NCBI RefSeq assembly: GCF_013282805.1
Contig: NZ_CP054038.1
Span: forward strand, 2,790,001-2,854,000
From: Microbacterium hominis
GTDB lineage: Bacteria > Actinomycetota > Actinomycetes > Actinomycetales > Microbacteriaceae
Direction of reading: 5' to 3'
Length of the DNA: 64,000 nucleotides
Below, piece after piece: positions 38,571 to 48,224 of this stretch. Position 1 is the stretch's first letter. Every line of letters starts with the position of its first letter. The notes beneath the pieces were generated by a model. It was given only the letters and a program-made list of their open reading frames with translations, did not search any database and was not told the origin of the DNA. A program made the translations under genes and the position numbers.

Positions 38571-38615
38571 GACAGAGGGGTGGATGCCGCGACCCGCGGC
38601 ATCCACCCCTCTGTC
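38571..38615 (-). terminator. Strong hairpin terminator after sucD
   Basis: Positions 38571-38591 pair perfectly with 38595-38615, a 21-bp stem with a 3-base loop. The stem contains GGATGCCGCG/CGCGGCATCC. It lies 12 bases after the sucD stop on the minus strand. Confidence 0.9.
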
Positions 38616-38626
38616 AGGGCGTCGCG

Positions 38627-39529
38627 TCAGAGCGACTGAAGCAGCTCGCGCATGAGCGCAGCGGTCTCGGAAGGCGTCTTGCCGACCTTGACGCCGGCGG
38701 CCTCGAGGGCCTCCTTCTTGGCTTGGGCGGTGCCCGCCGAGCCCGACACGATGGCGCCGGCGTGGCCCATCGTCTTGCCCTCGGGGGCGGTGAAGCCGGC
38801 GACGTAGCCGACGACCGGCTTGGTCACGTTGGCCTTGATGAAGTCGGCCGCGCGCTCCTCGGCGTCGCCGCCGATCTCGCCGATCATCACGATCGCCTTG
38901 GTCTCGGGGTCGGCCTCGAACGCGGCGAGCGCGTCGATGTGCGTGGTGCCGATGATCGGGTCGCCGCCGATGCCGATGGCGGTGGAGAAGCCGAAGTCGC
39001 GCAGCTCGTACATCATCTGGTAGGTCAGGGTGCCCGACTTCGACACGAGGCCGATCGGGCCCTTGCCGGTGATGTTGGCCGGCGTGATGCCGACGAGCGC
39101 CTCACCGGGGCTGATGATGCCGGGGCAGTTCGGGCCGATGATGCGGGTCTTGCCGCCCTTGTCCTTGGCGTGGGCCCAGAACTCGGCCGAGTCCTGCACG
39201 GGCACGCCCTCGGTGATGATGACCAGCAGCGGGATCTCGGCGTCGATGGCCTCGATCACGGCGTCCTTGGTGAACGCCGGCGGCACGAACGCGATCGAGA
39301 CGTCGGCGCCGGTGGCGGCCATCGCCTCGCTCACGGAGGCGAAGACGGGCAGCTCGATGTCGGCGCCCGAGGCGTCCTTGTGCAGCACCGTGGTGCCGGC
39401 CTTGCGGGCGTTCACGCCGCCCACGACCTGGGTGCCCGCCGCGAGCATGCGCGCGGTGTGCTTGGTGCCCTCGCCGCCGGTGATGCCCTGGACGATGACC
39501 TTGGAGTCCTTGTTGAGGAAGATTGTCAT
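38627..39529 (-). CDS. sucD: Succinyl-CoA synthetase alpha subunit
   Basis: TCA-cycle enzyme subunit carrying the CoA-binding Rossmann domain and the phosphohistidine. The 300-residue protein has [35 protein letters not shown] (CoA site), [31 protein letters not shown], and the active His in [11 protein letters not shown]. It follows sucC after 33 bp and is presumably in one operon with it, ended by the 21-bp hairpin. Confidence 0.98.
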   Translation of the reverse strand: MTIFLNKDSKVIVQGITGGEGTKHTARMLAAGTQVVGGVNARKAGTTVLHKDASGADIELPVFASVSEAMAATGADVSIAFVPPAFTKDAVIEAIDAEIPLLVIITEGVPVQDSAEFWAHAKDKGGKTRIIGPNCPGIISPGEALVGITPANITGKGPIGLVSKSGTLTYQMMYELRDFGFSTAIGIGGDPIIGTTHIDALAAFEADPETKAIVMIGEIGGDAEERAADFIKANVTKPVVGYVAGFTAPEGKTMGHAGAIVSGSAGTAQAKKEALEAAGVKVGKTPSETAALMRELLQSL

Positions 39530-39562
39530 TGTTTTTCTTTCGGTCCCTGAGGCTGTCGCGGG

Positions 39563-40726
39563 TCAGGCGTTCGCGAGCTCGGCGGCCTTGTCGGCGCCCT
39601 GGTCCATGTTCTCGGCGAGGGTGACGAGCGGGTGCGCCGCCTCCTCGAGGATGCGGCGGCCTTCGGCCACGTTGTTGCCGTCCAGGCGCACGACCAGCGG
39701 CTTGTCGGCCGACTTGCCGAGCTCGGCGAGCGCGCCGACGATGCCCTTCGCGACCTGGTCGCACGCGGTGATGCCGCCGAAGACGTTCACGAACACCGAC
39801 TTGACCTGCGGGTCGCCGAGGATGATGCCCAGGCCGTTGGCCATGACCTCGGCCGAGGCGCCTCCGCCGATGTCGAGGAAGTTGGCGGGCTTGACGCCGC
39901 CGTGGTTCTCGCCGGCGTAGGCGACGACGTCGAGGGTCGACATGACCAGGCCCGCGCCATTGCCGATGATGCCGACTTCGCCGTCGAGCTTGACGTAGTT
40001 GAGGTCGAGCTCCTTGGCCTTCGACTCGAGCGGGTCGGCCGCGGCCTTGTCCTCGAGCAGCGCGTGGCCGGCGTGGCGGAACTCGGCGTTCTCGTCGAGC
40101 GAGACCTTGCCGTCGAGGGCGATGACGTCGCCCTCCTCGGTGAGCACGAGCGGGTTCACCTCGACCAGCGTGGCGTCCTCGCGCTTGTAGACGTCGTACA
40201 GCTTCACGAAGACGTCGGCGACCTTCTCGACGAGCTCCTCGGGGAAGTTCGCGGCCTTCGCGATCTCGACGGCCTTCGCCTGGTCGATGCCGGCGGCGGG
40301 GTCCACCTCGATGCGGGCGAGGGCCTCGGGCTTCTCGACGGCGAGCTGCTCGATCTCCATGCCGCCCTCGACGCTGGTCAGCGACAGGTAGGAGCGGTTG
40401 GCGCGGTCCAGCAGCACCGAGAAGTAGAACTCCTGGGCGATGCGGGCGCCCTGGGCGACCATCACGCGCTTGACGACGTGACCCTTGATGTCCAGGCCCA
40501 GGATGGCCTGCGCGGCCTCGTAGGCTTCATCGGGGTTCTTGGCGACCTTCACACCGCCGGCCTTGCCGCGACCGCCGGTCTTGACCTGGGCCTTGACGAC
40601 GACGACTCCGCCGATCTTCTCGGCAGCGGCACGCACCTCCTCCGCGGTGTCGGCGACGATGCCGGCGAGAACCGGCACCTCGTACTTCTCGAAAAGGTCT
40701 CGTGCCTGGTACTCGTACAGATCCAC
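39563..40726 (-). CDS. sucC: Succinyl-CoA synthetase beta subunit
   Basis: ATP-grasp subunit that binds nucleotide and succinate; with SucD makes succinate and ATP/GTP from succinyl-CoA. The 387-residue protein begins [22 protein letters not shown], and shows [52 protein letters not shown] and [21 protein letters not shown]. The GTG at 40724-40726 follows GAAGGAATGCACT and matches the family start. A palindrome like the one before icd lies 50 bp upstream. Confidence 0.98.
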   Translation of the reverse strand: MDLYEYQARDLFEKYEVPVLAGIVADTAEEVRAAAEKIGGVVVVKAQVKTGGRGKAGGVKVAKNPDEAYEAAQAILGLDIKGHVVKRVMVAQGARIAQEFYFSVLLDRANRSYLSLTSVEGGMEIEQLAVEKPEALARIEVDPAAGIDQAKAVEIAKAANFPEELVEKVADVFVKLYDVYKREDATLVEVNPLVLTEEGDVIALDGKVSLDENAEFRHAGHALLEDKAAADPLESKAKELDLNYVKLDGEVGIIGNGAGLVMSTLDVVAYAGENHGGVKPANFLDIGGGASAEVMANGLGIILGDPQVKSVFVNVFGGITACDQVAKGIVGALAELGKSADKPLVVRLDGNNVAEGRRILEEAAHPLVTLAENMDQGADKAAELANA

Positions 40727-40775
40727 AGTGCATTCCTTCGCAGGTGGCGAATGGGGTGGGATGACGCGAAAAGCG

Positions 40776-40789
40776 TCTCGACGTCGAGA
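40776..40789 (-). promoter_or_regulatory. Palindromic operator upstream of sucC
   Basis: TCTCGACGTCGAGA, perfect 14-bp palindrome 50 bp before the sucC start, extended on one side to GAGATA. Differs from the icd palindrome only by a T-to-C pair in each arm, suggesting that one regulator controls both TCA-cycle steps. Confidence 0.6.
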
Positions 40790-40892
40790 TATCGACCGAG
40801 TCCCCAGCCTACTACCGCACCGAGGGCGGCTCTGACCGCATTGCACCGGCACGGCACGCCGCGGCATCCCTCGGACTAGGCTCTGTCGTGAG

Positions 40893-41573
40893 ATGAGCGA
40901 CGCCGCCCCCACCGTTCCCGCCGCCCGCCACGCCGTCGTCGCGGCGGCCCTCGATCTGTTCGCCGCCCAGGGCTTCGACCAGACCTCCGTCGACCAGATC
41001 GCGCAGGCCGCCGGTGTCTCGCGCTCGACCTTCTTCCGCCAGTTCGGCGGCAAGGACGACGTGGTCTTCACCGACCACGAGCTGCTGCTCGACGAGCTGC
41101 GCGGCTTCCTCGCCCAGCCGCACCCCGACCCGTGGGAGGCGGTGTGCCAGGCCTCGGTGCGGGTGTTCACGCACTTCGCGGCCGACCCGGAGCTGGCCCG
41201 GCGCCGCTACGCGGTCGTGCGGGAGGTGCCCGCCCTGCGCGAGCGCGAGATCGTCACCGTGTTCCGGTACGAGCGGCTGTTCGACGAGTACCTGCGCGAG
41301 GCGCTGCCGGGGATCGACCCGGTGGATGCGGTGGGCTTCGCCGCCCTCGTGACCGCCGTGCACAACCACGTGCTGCGCCAGCTGCTGCGCGGCCCCAAGC
41401 GCGTGCCGGCCACGGTGCTGCGCCGAGCCCTCGACGACGTGCTGCGCCGGTTCGGCGTCGGGCCGGCGGCCGAGCGCGAGCCCGCCGACGACGACGTCGT
41501 GGTGGCGGTCTTCCCGCGCTCGATGCCGACAGCCGAGATGGCTCGCCGCGTGCGCGAGCGTCTCGACGGCTGA
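40893..41573 (+). CDS. TetR-family regulator
   Basis: 226-residue regulator with helix-turn-helix in [49 protein letters not shown]-terminal ligand domain not recognised beyond TetR family. A TAGGCT hexamer at 40877-40882 lies ten bases before the ATG, so a very short or absent leader is likely. It is divergent from sucCD and followed after 80 bp by the P-type ATPase gene on the same strand; either could be its target. Confidence 0.88.
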   Translation: MSDAAPTVPAARHAVVAAALDLFAAQGFDQTSVDQIAQAAGVSRSTFFRQFGGKDDVVFTDHELLLDELRGFLAQPHPDPWEAVCQASVRVFTHFAADPELARRRYAVVREVPALREREIVTVFRYERLFDEYLREALPGIDPVDAVGFAALVTAVHNHVLRQLLRGPKRVPATVLRRALDDVLRRFGVGPAAEREPADDDVVVAVFPRSMPTAEMARRVRERLDG

Positions 41574-41653
41574 GCCCGCCCGGCCCGGGCCCCGCTCGGC
41601 CCGCGCGGGGCGTGCCCTTGTGGCGACCCGCGCGTGGGGCCACGATGCTGAGC

Positions 41654-44356
41654 ATGACGCCCGTGGACACCTCCGCCCGCCCCTGGTTCACCGAGGATCC
41701 CGATGCGGTGGTCGCCGCGCTCGGCGGCGACCGCGAGCGCGGACTCTCCGCGGATGCCGCCGCGCGCCGCCTGGCCGAGCACGGCCCGAACGCGATCGCC
41801 GCCGAGCCCGCGCCGTCGGTCTGGCAGGTGACGCTGCGCCAGCTCGCCGATCCGATGAACATCATGCTCGTCGCCGTCGCCATCATCAGCCTGCTCATCG
41901 GGCAGGTGAGCGTGGGCATCCTCGTCGGCGCGCTCGTGGTGCTGAACCTCGTGCTCGGCACACGCCAGGAGCTGAAGGCCAAAGCGTCGGTCGACGCGCT
42001 CTCGAAGATGCAGATCCCGCAGGCGAAGGTGGTGCGCGACGGCACGCTCCAGCAGGTGGATGCCACCTCGCTGGTGCCCGGCGACCTGCTGGCGCTGGAG
42101 GCGGGCGACATCGTGCCCGCCGACGGCCGCATCCTGCGCGCGGCGACGCTCGAGACGCAGGAGGCCGCGCTCACCGGGGAGAGCGCCCCGATCGCCAAGG
42201 GCGCCGGCACGCTGGATGATCCCGACACGACCCTCGGCGACCGCGCGAACATGGTGTTCCAGAACACGCAGGTCACGCGCGGCACAGCGTCGGTGGTCGT
42301 CACCGACACCGGGATGACGACCCAGATGGGGCGCATCGCCTCGATGCTCTCGGCGGTGAAGCCCGCGAAGTCGCCGCTGCAGCGGGAGCTCGACTCGCTC
42401 ACCGGCGTGCTCGGGTGGATCGCGTGGGGCGCGGTGGCGATCATCGTCGTCACGGGCCTGCTGCGCGGCCAGGAGGTCGCATCGGTCGTGCTGCTGGGCA
42501 TCTCCATGGCGATCTCCGCGATCCCCACCGGCATGCCCTCCTTCGTGCAGGCGATGCTCTCCTACGGGGCGCGGCAGCTCGCCGACCACAAGGCTGTCGT
42601 GAAGAACCTCACCGACGTCGAGACCCTCGGGGCGACCAGCGCGATCAACTCCGACAAGACCGGCACGCTCACGATGAACGAGATGACGGTCGAGTCGCTG
42701 TACCACCTCGGCCGGTGGTACTCCGTGTCGGGCACCGGCTACGAGAAGGTCGGCGACATCCGGGGCGTGGCCGGCCACGCCGCCCCGGACTTCTCGACGC
42801 TGTCGATCGGGCTGGCCCTGTGCTCTGACGCCACGGTCTCCGACGACGGCGCCGTGGTCGGAGACCCCACCGAGGCCGCGCTCGTCGTGCTCGCGGCGAA
42901 GATGGGGGCCGATGCCGAACTCACCCGCGCGACCTATCCGCGACTGGCAGAGGTGCCCTTCGACTCGGCGTACAAGTTCATGGCGACGTTCCACGAGATT
43001 CCCGCCGGGCGCTCCACCGCCACGGTGGGCTTCGTCAAGGGCGGCCCCGATGTCGTGCTCGACCGCTGCGCGAGCGCGGCGACGCCCGGCGGCACCGTGC
43101 CGATCGACGGGCAGCGCGAGGCGATCCTCGCCGCCAACCGCAAGCTGTCCGAACAGGGACTGCGCGTGCTCGCCTTCGCCTACCGGCGTTTCGAGGGACC
43201 CGATGCGCTTCCCGCCGACCCGATGACGGCGGTCGCCGATCTCGTGTTCGTCGGGCTGGTGGGCATCATCGACCCGCTGCGCCCGTCGTCGGCCGAGGCG
43301 GTGCGCATCGCCCGCCAGGCGGGCATCGAGGTGCGCATGATCACGGGCGACCATGCCATCACGGCGGCCGCGATCGGCGCGAAGCTCGGCCTGGGCGCCG
43401 GTGCCGCCAGCGGCGCCCAGCTCCAGGCGATGAGCGACGACGAGATCAAGAAGGAGCTGCCGGGCCTCCACGTGTTCGGCCGCGTCACGCCCGAGGACAA
43501 GCTGCGCCTGGCCCGCCTCATGCAGGAGGAGGGCGCGGTCGTCGCGATGACCGGAGACGCCGTCAACGACGCCGCCGCCCTCAAGCAGGCCGACATCGGC
43601 GTGGCCATGGGGTCGGGCAGCGACGTCACCAAGCAGGCCGGCAAGATGATCCTCGTCGACGACAACTTCGGCACCCTCGTCACGGCGGTGCGCCTCGGCC
43701 GCGCGATCTACGACAAGATCGTCAGCTACGTGCGGTTCCAGATGTCGCAGCTGTTCTCGCTCGTGCTGCTGTTCCTTGTCGCGAGCATCTTCGACATCAA
43801 CAACGGCGTGCCGCTCACGCCGATCATGGTGCTGTTCCTCAACTTCTTCATCGTGATCTTCCCGGTGATCGTGATCCTGCTCGACCCCGTGCCCGACGGC
43901 ATCATGAACAAGCCGCCACGGGATCCGAAGAAGACCATCGCCAACCGCGGGGCGGTGACGCTCTGGTTCCTCTATGGCGGACTCCTCTTCGTCGCGACCC
44001 TCATCCCCCTCCTGCTCTATCCGGACCAGCTCAGCTCCACCGCCCCGAACGCGCCCGTCACGATGACCTTCGTCGTCGCCGCGTTCGGCGCGATCATCAG
44101 CGGCCTCGTCATGCGTCGCGACCCCGAGCCGGGCCTGGCCCCGCCGATCATCGCCGCGGTGAAATGGCTCTCGATCCCCGTCGTGCTCACGGTGGCCGCG
44201 GTCGAACTCGACTTCCTGCAGCGGCTGGTGGGCACGACCTCGCTCACCGGCACGCAGTGGCTGGTGTGCCTGGCCCTGTCGCTGATCGTCCCGGTCTTCG
44301 TGGAGCTCGAGAAGTGGGTGCGGCGTGGACGCATCCACCGGCACGCGGCGAACTGA
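41654..44356 (+). CDS. P2-like cation-transporting P-type ATPase with atypical transport motifs
   Basis: 900-residue P-type ATPase with cytosolic N-terminal domain, actuator motif ALTGESAP, phosphorylation motif NSDKTGTLT with Asp334, and hinge DAVNDAAALKQADIGVAMG. Overall it resembles the Ca2+/Na+ P2 group. Transport residues differ: the M4 motif is IPTGMP where PEAL/PEGL with a Glu is usual; M6 reads LNFFIVIFP where SERCA has VNLVTDGLP, so the Asp is missing; the hinge has DAVNDAA in place of DGVNDAP. The ion is therefore not predictable. The ATG at 41654 is preferred: a CACGAT hexamer lies seven bases upstream, as at other leaderless starts here; an ATG nine bases earlier is possible. Confidence 0.87.
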   Translation: MTPVDTSARPWFTEDPDAVVAALGGDRERGLSADAAARRLAEHGPNAIAAEPAPSVWQVTLRQLADPMNIMLVAVAIISLLIGQVSVGILVGALVVLNLVLGTRQELKAKASVDALSKMQIPQAKVVRDGTLQQVDATSLVPGDLLALEAGDIVPADGRILRAATLETQEAALTGESAPIAKGAGTLDDPDTTLGDRANMVFQNTQVTRGTASVVVTDTGMTTQMGRIASMLSAVKPAKSPLQRELDSLTGVLGWIAWGAVAIIVVTGLLRGQEVASVVLLGISMAISAIPTGMPSFVQAMLSYGARQLADHKAVVKNLTDVETLGATSAINSDKTGTLTMNEMTVESLYHLGRWYSVSGTGYEKVGDIRGVAGHAAPDFSTLSIGLALCSDATVSDDGAVVGDPTEAALVVLAAKMGADAELTRATYPRLAEVPFDSAYKFMATFHEIPAGRSTATVGFVKGGPDVVLDRCASAATPGGTVPIDGQREAILAANRKLSEQGLRVLAFAYRRFEGPDALPADPMTAVADLVFVGLVGIIDPLRPSSAEAVRIARQAGIEVRMITGDHAITAAAIGAKLGLGAGAASGAQLQAMSDDEIKKELPGLHVFGRVTPEDKLRLARLMQEEGAVVAMTGDAVNDAAALKQADIGVAMGSGSDVTKQAGKMILVDDNFGTLVTAVRLGRAIYDKIVSYVRFQMSQLFSLVLLFLVASIFDINNGVPLTPIMVLFLNFFIVIFPVIVILLDPVPDGIMNKPPRDPKKTIANRGAVTLWFLYGGLLFVATLIPLLLYPDQLSSTAPNAPVTMTFVVAAFGAIISGLVMRRDPEPGLAPPIIAAVKWLSIPVVLTVAAVELDFLQRLVGTTSLTGTQWLVCLALSLIVPVFVELEKWVRRGRIHRHAAN

Positions 44357-44394
44357 GCGCCCACTTCCGCGCTGCGCCCGATACTGTCGCCCCC

Positions 44395-45561
44395 ATGGGA
44401 TTGTTCCGACGCACCCCCGACCGCCCGGCCGCGCCGGGCGCGGCATCCACCGCCGCCGCCTCCGACGAGTCGCAGTCGCCCTGGAGACTCTGGGCGGACG
44501 GGTTCGGGCGCCTGGCGACCCGCGCCGTCCAGATCATCGTCGTCGTGGCGGTCGCCGCCGGCGTGATCTGGGTGATCCAGACGCTCACGATCGTGACGAT
44601 CCCGCTCGCGGTCGCCCTGATCCTCGCGTGCGCGTTCGCGCCGGCCATGGGATGGATGCGACGCCACCGCGTCCCGCCGCTGTTGGCGACGATCCTCGCG
44701 CTGCTGGCGGCGGTGCTGGTGCTCACCGGCATCGGCTGGCTGATCACGGTCGCCGTGCGCGACCAGTGGGACGAGCTGGCAGCGCAGGCGGTCAACGGCT
44801 TCCAGGACCTGCTGACCTGGGTGAACACGCTCCCCTTCGTCTCCGACGCGCAGCTCCAGGAGTGGGGCGACGCGCTGGTCGACTTCGTCACGAGCGCGCA
44901 GTTCGGCTCGGGCGCCCTGGCGGGCGTCGGGGCGGTGGCCAACTTCGTCACCGGCTTCGTCCTGATGGTCGTGATCCTGTTCTTCTTCCTCAAGGACGGC
45001 CCGCAGATGTGGGAGTTCCTGCTGCGCCCGTTCCGGGGAAGCCACTACGCCCGCGCCGAGCGCATCGGCGACAAGTCGGTGACCACGCTCGGCTCGTACA
45101 TCCGCGGCACGGCCACGATCGCGCTGGTCGATGCGGTCGGCATCCTCATCGGCCTGCTCATCCTGCAGGTGCCGCTGGCGCTGCCGCTGGCGGTCATCGT
45201 GTTCCTGGGAGCCTTCGTCCCGATCGTCGGCGCGACGCTGGCCGGAACGCTCGCGGCCCTCGTCGCCCTCGTGACCAATGGCTGGCTCAATGCGCTCCTG
45301 GTCGTCGGCGTGATCGTGCTCGTGCAGCAGCTGGAGGGCAACTTCCTGCAGCCGGTGGTCATGGCCCGGTCGATGAAGCTGCACGCGTTCGTCGTGCTCA
45401 TCGCCCTGGCCGCCGGCACCGCGATCGGCGGCATCGTCGGCGCGGTGCTGGCCGTGCCGATCACGGCCGTCGCCTGGGGCATCGTGCAGGTGTGGGACGG
45501 ACCGCACACCCCCGCCCGCTGGGCCCGGCCCAAGCAGGGCGCGCTCGACCAGGTGACCTGA
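44395..45561 (+). CDS. AI-2E family transporter (PerM/YdiK-like)
   Basis: 388-residue membrane protein with about eight hydrophobic helices. Family signatures: LILACAFAPAMGWMRRHRVPPLLATILALL near the start and LGAFVPIVGATLAGTLAALVAL plus QQLEGNFLQPVVMARSMKLHAFVVLIALAAGTAIGGIVGAVLAVPITAV at the end. Members export varied solutes; the name from autoinducer-2 export does not fix its role. A TACTGT hexamer (44382-44387) seven bases before the ATG fits a leaderless transcript. Dispersed repeat copy A follows the gene. Confidence 0.88.
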   Translation: MGLFRRTPDRPAAPGAASTAAASDESQSPWRLWADGFGRLATRAVQIIVVVAVAAGVIWVIQTLTIVTIPLAVALILACAFAPAMGWMRRHRVPPLLATILALLAAVLVLTGIGWLITVAVRDQWDELAAQAVNGFQDLLTWVNTLPFVSDAQLQEWGDALVDFVTSAQFGSGALAGVGAVANFVTGFVLMVVILFFFLKDGPQMWEFLLRPFRGSHYARAERIGDKSVTTLGSYIRGTATIALVDAVGILIGLLILQVPLALPLAVIVFLGAFVPIVGATLAGTLAALVALVTNGWLNALLVVGVIVLVQQLEGNFLQPVVMARSMKLHAFVVLIALAAGTAIGGIVGAVLAVPITAVAWGIVQVWDGPHTPARWARPKQGALDQVT

Positions 45562-45615
45562 GCCGCGCCGCCTCTGCGCCGCCGCTGCTCGTCGCCCACT
45601 CAACCGTCGTCCACC

Positions 45616-45665
45616 GCTCCGCTGTCGCAATCCGCTCGCGCAGGCGCCAACTGCGACAGCGGAGC
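45616..45665. repeat. CCGCTGTCGCAAT-type palindromic repeat, copy A
   Basis: GCTCCGCTGTCGCA (45616-45629) and TGCGACAGCGGAGC (45652-45665) form a perfect 14-bp stem, 22-base loop; a GGAGCAGC repeat tail follows. Related copies at 49462, 61050 and 61152. Confidence 0.85.
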
Positions 45666-45730
45666 AGCGGAGCAGCGGAGCAGCGGAGGGTGCGAGTGCG
45701 GGCCCTCCCCGGGCTCGGGCGAGAGAGTGT

Positions 45731-45762
45731 GGACACCATACCGCCTGGTCGGTATGGTGTCC
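45731..45762 (+). promoter_or_regulatory. Promoter with TetR-type operator, site 1 of 3
   Basis: The 18-bp core ATACCGCCTGGTCGGTAT (45738-45755) lies inside a wider palindrome with 13-bp arms GGACACCATACCG (45731-45743) and CGGTATGGTGTCC (45750-45762). TGGACA (45730-45735) and TATGGT (45753-45758), 17 bp apart, look like -35 and -10, so a bound repressor would cover the promoter of the alcohol dehydrogenase operon. The core read on the other strand matches sites 2 and 3. Confidence 0.75.
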
Positions 45763-45803
45763 GGAGAGCCGCCGATGCGGCCCGTCCACGACGAGGAGGT
45801 CGT

Positions 45804-46952
45804 ATGCGCATCACCGGAGCGGTGCTCGAGCGGTCGGGTGCGGCGGCGCCGTTCGCCGATTCCCCGCCGTTCACCGTCGGCGAGGTGGATCTCGATCCGC
45901 CCGGCCCGGGCGAACTGCTCGTGCGCATCGAGGCGGCCGGGGTGTGCCACTCCGACCTGAGCGTCGTCGACGGCAGCCGCGTGCGGCCGACGCCGATGCT
46001 GCTCGGCCACGAGGCCGCCGGCATCGTGGAGCGCCTCGGCACCGACGTGGGCGATCTGGTCGTGGGAGACCGGGTCGTGATGACCTTCCTCCCGCGGTGC
46101 GGGAACTGCGAGGGATGCCGCGCCGACGGCCGACTGCCGTGCGAACCCGGCTCCGCGGCCAACGGCGCGGGCACGCTCGTGGGCGGCGGCATCCGCCTGC
46201 ACCGCACCCGCGCCGACGGCGAGCGCGAGGCCGTGCACCACCACCTCGGCGTGTCCGCCTTCGCCACCCACGCGGTGGTCAGCCGCACCTCGGTCGTGCG
46301 GGTCGATCCCGACGTGCCGCCCGAGATCGCCGCCCTGCTCGGCTGCGCCGTGCTCACCGGCGGCGGCGCGGTGCTCAACGCGGCGCGCCCCGCGCCCGGC
46401 GCGCCCGTGGTCGTCGTCGGCCTCGGCGGCGTCGGCATGGCGGCGCTGCTGGTCGCGAGGGCGCTCGGGCACCCCGTGATCGGCGTGGATGCCGTGCCGG
46501 CCAAGCTGGCGCTCGCGCGGGACCTCGGCGCGGAGGAGGCATGGGAGCCCGCGGAGGCGATGGCCCGCGGCATCCACTCGCCCTCCGTCATCGAGGCCGC
46601 CGGGTCGGCTCGGGCCTTCGAGACCGCCCTGGCTCTCACCGCGCCGGGCGGCACGACCGTGACGGTGGGCCTGCCGGCCCCCGACGCGCGCGCGAGCGTC
46701 TCGCCGCTCACCCTCACGGCCGAGGCCCGCACGATCATCGGCAGCTACCTGGGCTCCGCCGTTCCCGAGCGCGACATCCCGCGCTACGTGGAGCTGTGGC
46801 GCGCCGGCCGCCTGCCACTGGAGCGCCTGGTGTCCTCGCACATCACGCTGGGCGGGATCGCCGCCGCGATGGACCGACTCGCCGCAGGTGGCGAGCTGCG
46901 CCAGCTCATCGTCTTCGACACCCCCACCCCCGACCCCACCCGGAAGGACTGA
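45804..46952 (+). CDS. Zinc-dependent alcohol dehydrogenase
   Basis: 382-residue medium-chain dehydrogenase. Catalytic zinc ligands in GVCHSDLS and LLGHEAAG; structural zinc in PRCGNCEGCRADGRLPC (four Cys); NAD site VVVGLGGVGMAALLVARALG. It would oxidise an alcohol or reduce an aldehyde. Strong ribosome site GAGGAGGTCGT before the ATG. First gene of a three-gene unit with a FabG-type reductase (1-bp gap) and a MaoC hydratase, driven by the operator-bearing promoter. By context it handles an alcohol intermediate or the substrate of the acyl-CoA pathway. Confidence 0.92.
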   Translation: MRITGAVLERSGAAAPFADSPPFTVGEVDLDPPGPGELLVRIEAAGVCHSDLSVVDGSRVRPTPMLLGHEAAGIVERLGTDVGDLVVGDRVVMTFLPRCGNCEGCRADGRLPCEPGSAANGAGTLVGGGIRLHRTRADGEREAVHHHLGVSAFATHAVVSRTSVVRVDPDVPPEIAALLGCAVLTGGGAVLNAARPAPGAPVVVVGLGGVGMAALLVARALGHPVIGVDAVPAKLALARDLGAEEAWEPAEAMARGIHSPSVIEAAGSARAFETALALTAPGGTTVTVGLPAPDARASVSPLTLTAEARTIIGSYLGSAVPERDIPRYVELWRAGRLPLERLVSSHITLGGIAAAMDRLAAGGELRQLIVFDTPTPDPTRKD

Positions 46953-46953
46953 C

Positions 46954-47703
46954 ATGACCCGCACCGCCATCGTCACCGGCGCCGCGCGCGGCATCGGCGC
47001 CGCCGTCGCCCAGCGCCTGGCCGCCGACGGCCACGCCGTCGGCGTGATCGACCTCGATGAAGCCGCCTGCGCCGACACGGTCGCCGCCATCGCCGACGCC
47101 GGCGGGCGCGCCCTCGCGGTCGGAGCCGACGTCGCCGACAGCGCCGCGGTCGCCGGCGCCGTGAGCCGTGTCGCCGACGAGCTGGGCGCCCCGACCATCC
47201 TGGTGAACAACGCGGGCATCATCCGCGACAACCTGCTGTTCAAGATGACCGAGGACGACTGGGATGCCGTGCTCAGCGTGCACCTGCGCGGCGCGTTCCT
47301 GATGAGCCGGGAGGTGCAGAAGCATCAGGTCGAGGCCGGGTGGGGGCGCATCGTGAACCTGTCGTCGACCTCCGCCCTCGGCAACCGCGGGCAGGCGAAC
47401 TACGCCGCCGCCAAGGCCGGCATGCAGGGGTTCACGAAGACCCTGGCGATCGAGCTCGGACGATACGGCGTGACCGCGAACGCCATCGCGCCGGGGTTCA
47501 TCGTCACCGACATGACGCGTGCCACCGCCGCGCGCATCGGCGTCGAGTTCGAGCAGTTCGTCGAGTTCAACGCCAAGGAGATCCCGGTCGGCCGCCCCGG
47601 TCACCCGGGCGACATCGCGGCGGCGGCCGCGTTCTTCTGCTCCGCGGAGGCCGGGTTCGTCTCGGGCCAGGTGCTCTACGTCGCCGGCGGGCCGCGCGCA
47701 TGA
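46954..47703 (+). CDS. FabG-like 3-oxoacyl reductase / short-chain dehydrogenase
   Basis: 249-residue SDR. Cofactor loop TGAARGIGAAVA, NNAG motif (LVNNAGIIRDNLLFKMTEDDWD), catalytic Ser138-140 region with Tyr150 and Lys154 (YAAAK). Closest to FabG/PhaB-type reductases acting on 3-ketoacyl thioesters, here probably in acyl-CoA oxidation or 4-ketoacyl reduction. The ATG follows GGAAGGACTGAC. It overlaps the MaoC gene by an ATGA junction. Confidence 0.9.
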   Translation: MTRTAIVTGAARGIGAAVAQRLAADGHAVGVIDLDEAACADTVAAIADAGGRALAVGADVADSAAVAGAVSRVADELGAPTILVNNAGIIRDNLLFKMTEDDWDAVLSVHLRGAFLMSREVQKHQVEAGWGRIVNLSSTSALGNRGQANYAAAKAGMQGFTKTLAIELGRYGVTANAIAPGFIVTDMTRATAARIGVEFEQFVEFNAKEIPVGRPGHPGDIAAAAAFFCSAEAGFVSGQVLYVAGGPRA

Positions 47704-48155
47704 CGATCACCGTGACCAGCCCCGCGGCGCTGCCCGACGTGGTGGGGCGCACCGCCGTCGGCGAATGGTTCGAGGTCTCGCAGGAGCGCATCGGCCAGTT
47801 CGCCGACGCCACCGAGGACTGGCAGTGGATCCATCTGGATGCCGCGCGCGCGGCATCCGGTCCCTTCGGCGGCACCATCGCGCACGGCTACCTCACGCTG
47901 TCACTGCTCCCCCGGCTCGTGCAGGGTCTGCTCGACGTCGACGGCGCCGCCATGGTCGTCAACTACGGCCTGGACAAGGTGCGCTTCCTGCAGCCGGTGC
48001 CCAGCGGCGCGCGGGTGCGGGCGGTGACGGAGATCGCCGCCGTCGATCCCGGCCCCCAGGGCTATCGCGTGAGCTCGCGCACGTCGGTGGAGATCGAGGG
48101 CTCGGAGCGCCCCGCCCTCGTCGCCGAGACGATCGCGCTGTTCGTGCCCGCCTGA
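47700..48155 (+). CDS. MaoC-family (R)-specific enoyl-CoA hydratase
   Basis: 151-residue single hot-dog protein. The hydratase motif ATEDWQWIHLDAARAASGPFGGTIAHGYLTLSL carries the catalytic Asp and His of (R)-hydratases. It hydrates a trans-enoyl-CoA to the (R)-3-hydroxyacyl-CoA, which the upstream FabG-like enzyme could oxidise. Start overlaps the preceding stop (ATGA). Confidence 0.92.
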   Translation: MTITVTSPAALPDVVGRTAVGEWFEVSQERIGQFADATEDWQWIHLDAARAASGPFGGTIAHGYLTLSLLPRLVQGLLDVDGAAMVVNYGLDKVRFLQPVPSGARVRAVTEIAAVDPGPQGYRVSSRTSVEIEGSERPALVAETIALFVPA

Positions 48156-48162
48156 GCGCACG

Positions 48163-48212
48163 CATCCCCGGTTCCGCCCGTCCTGGAGAAGGTGAGGGCA
48201 GAACCGGGGATG
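48163..48212. terminator. Hairpin terminator between convergent MaoC and thiolase genes
   Basis: CATCCCCGGTTC (48163-48174) and GAACCGGGGATG (48201-48212) form a 12-bp stem; GCCC/GGGC inside the 26-base loop extends it. Confidence 0.75.
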
Positions 48213-48224
48213 GATGCCGCGCGC

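Noticed and set aside
44395..45561. Quorum-sensing (AI-2) export
   Set aside because: Family name only; no luxS or lsr genes in the window and related proteins move other solutes.
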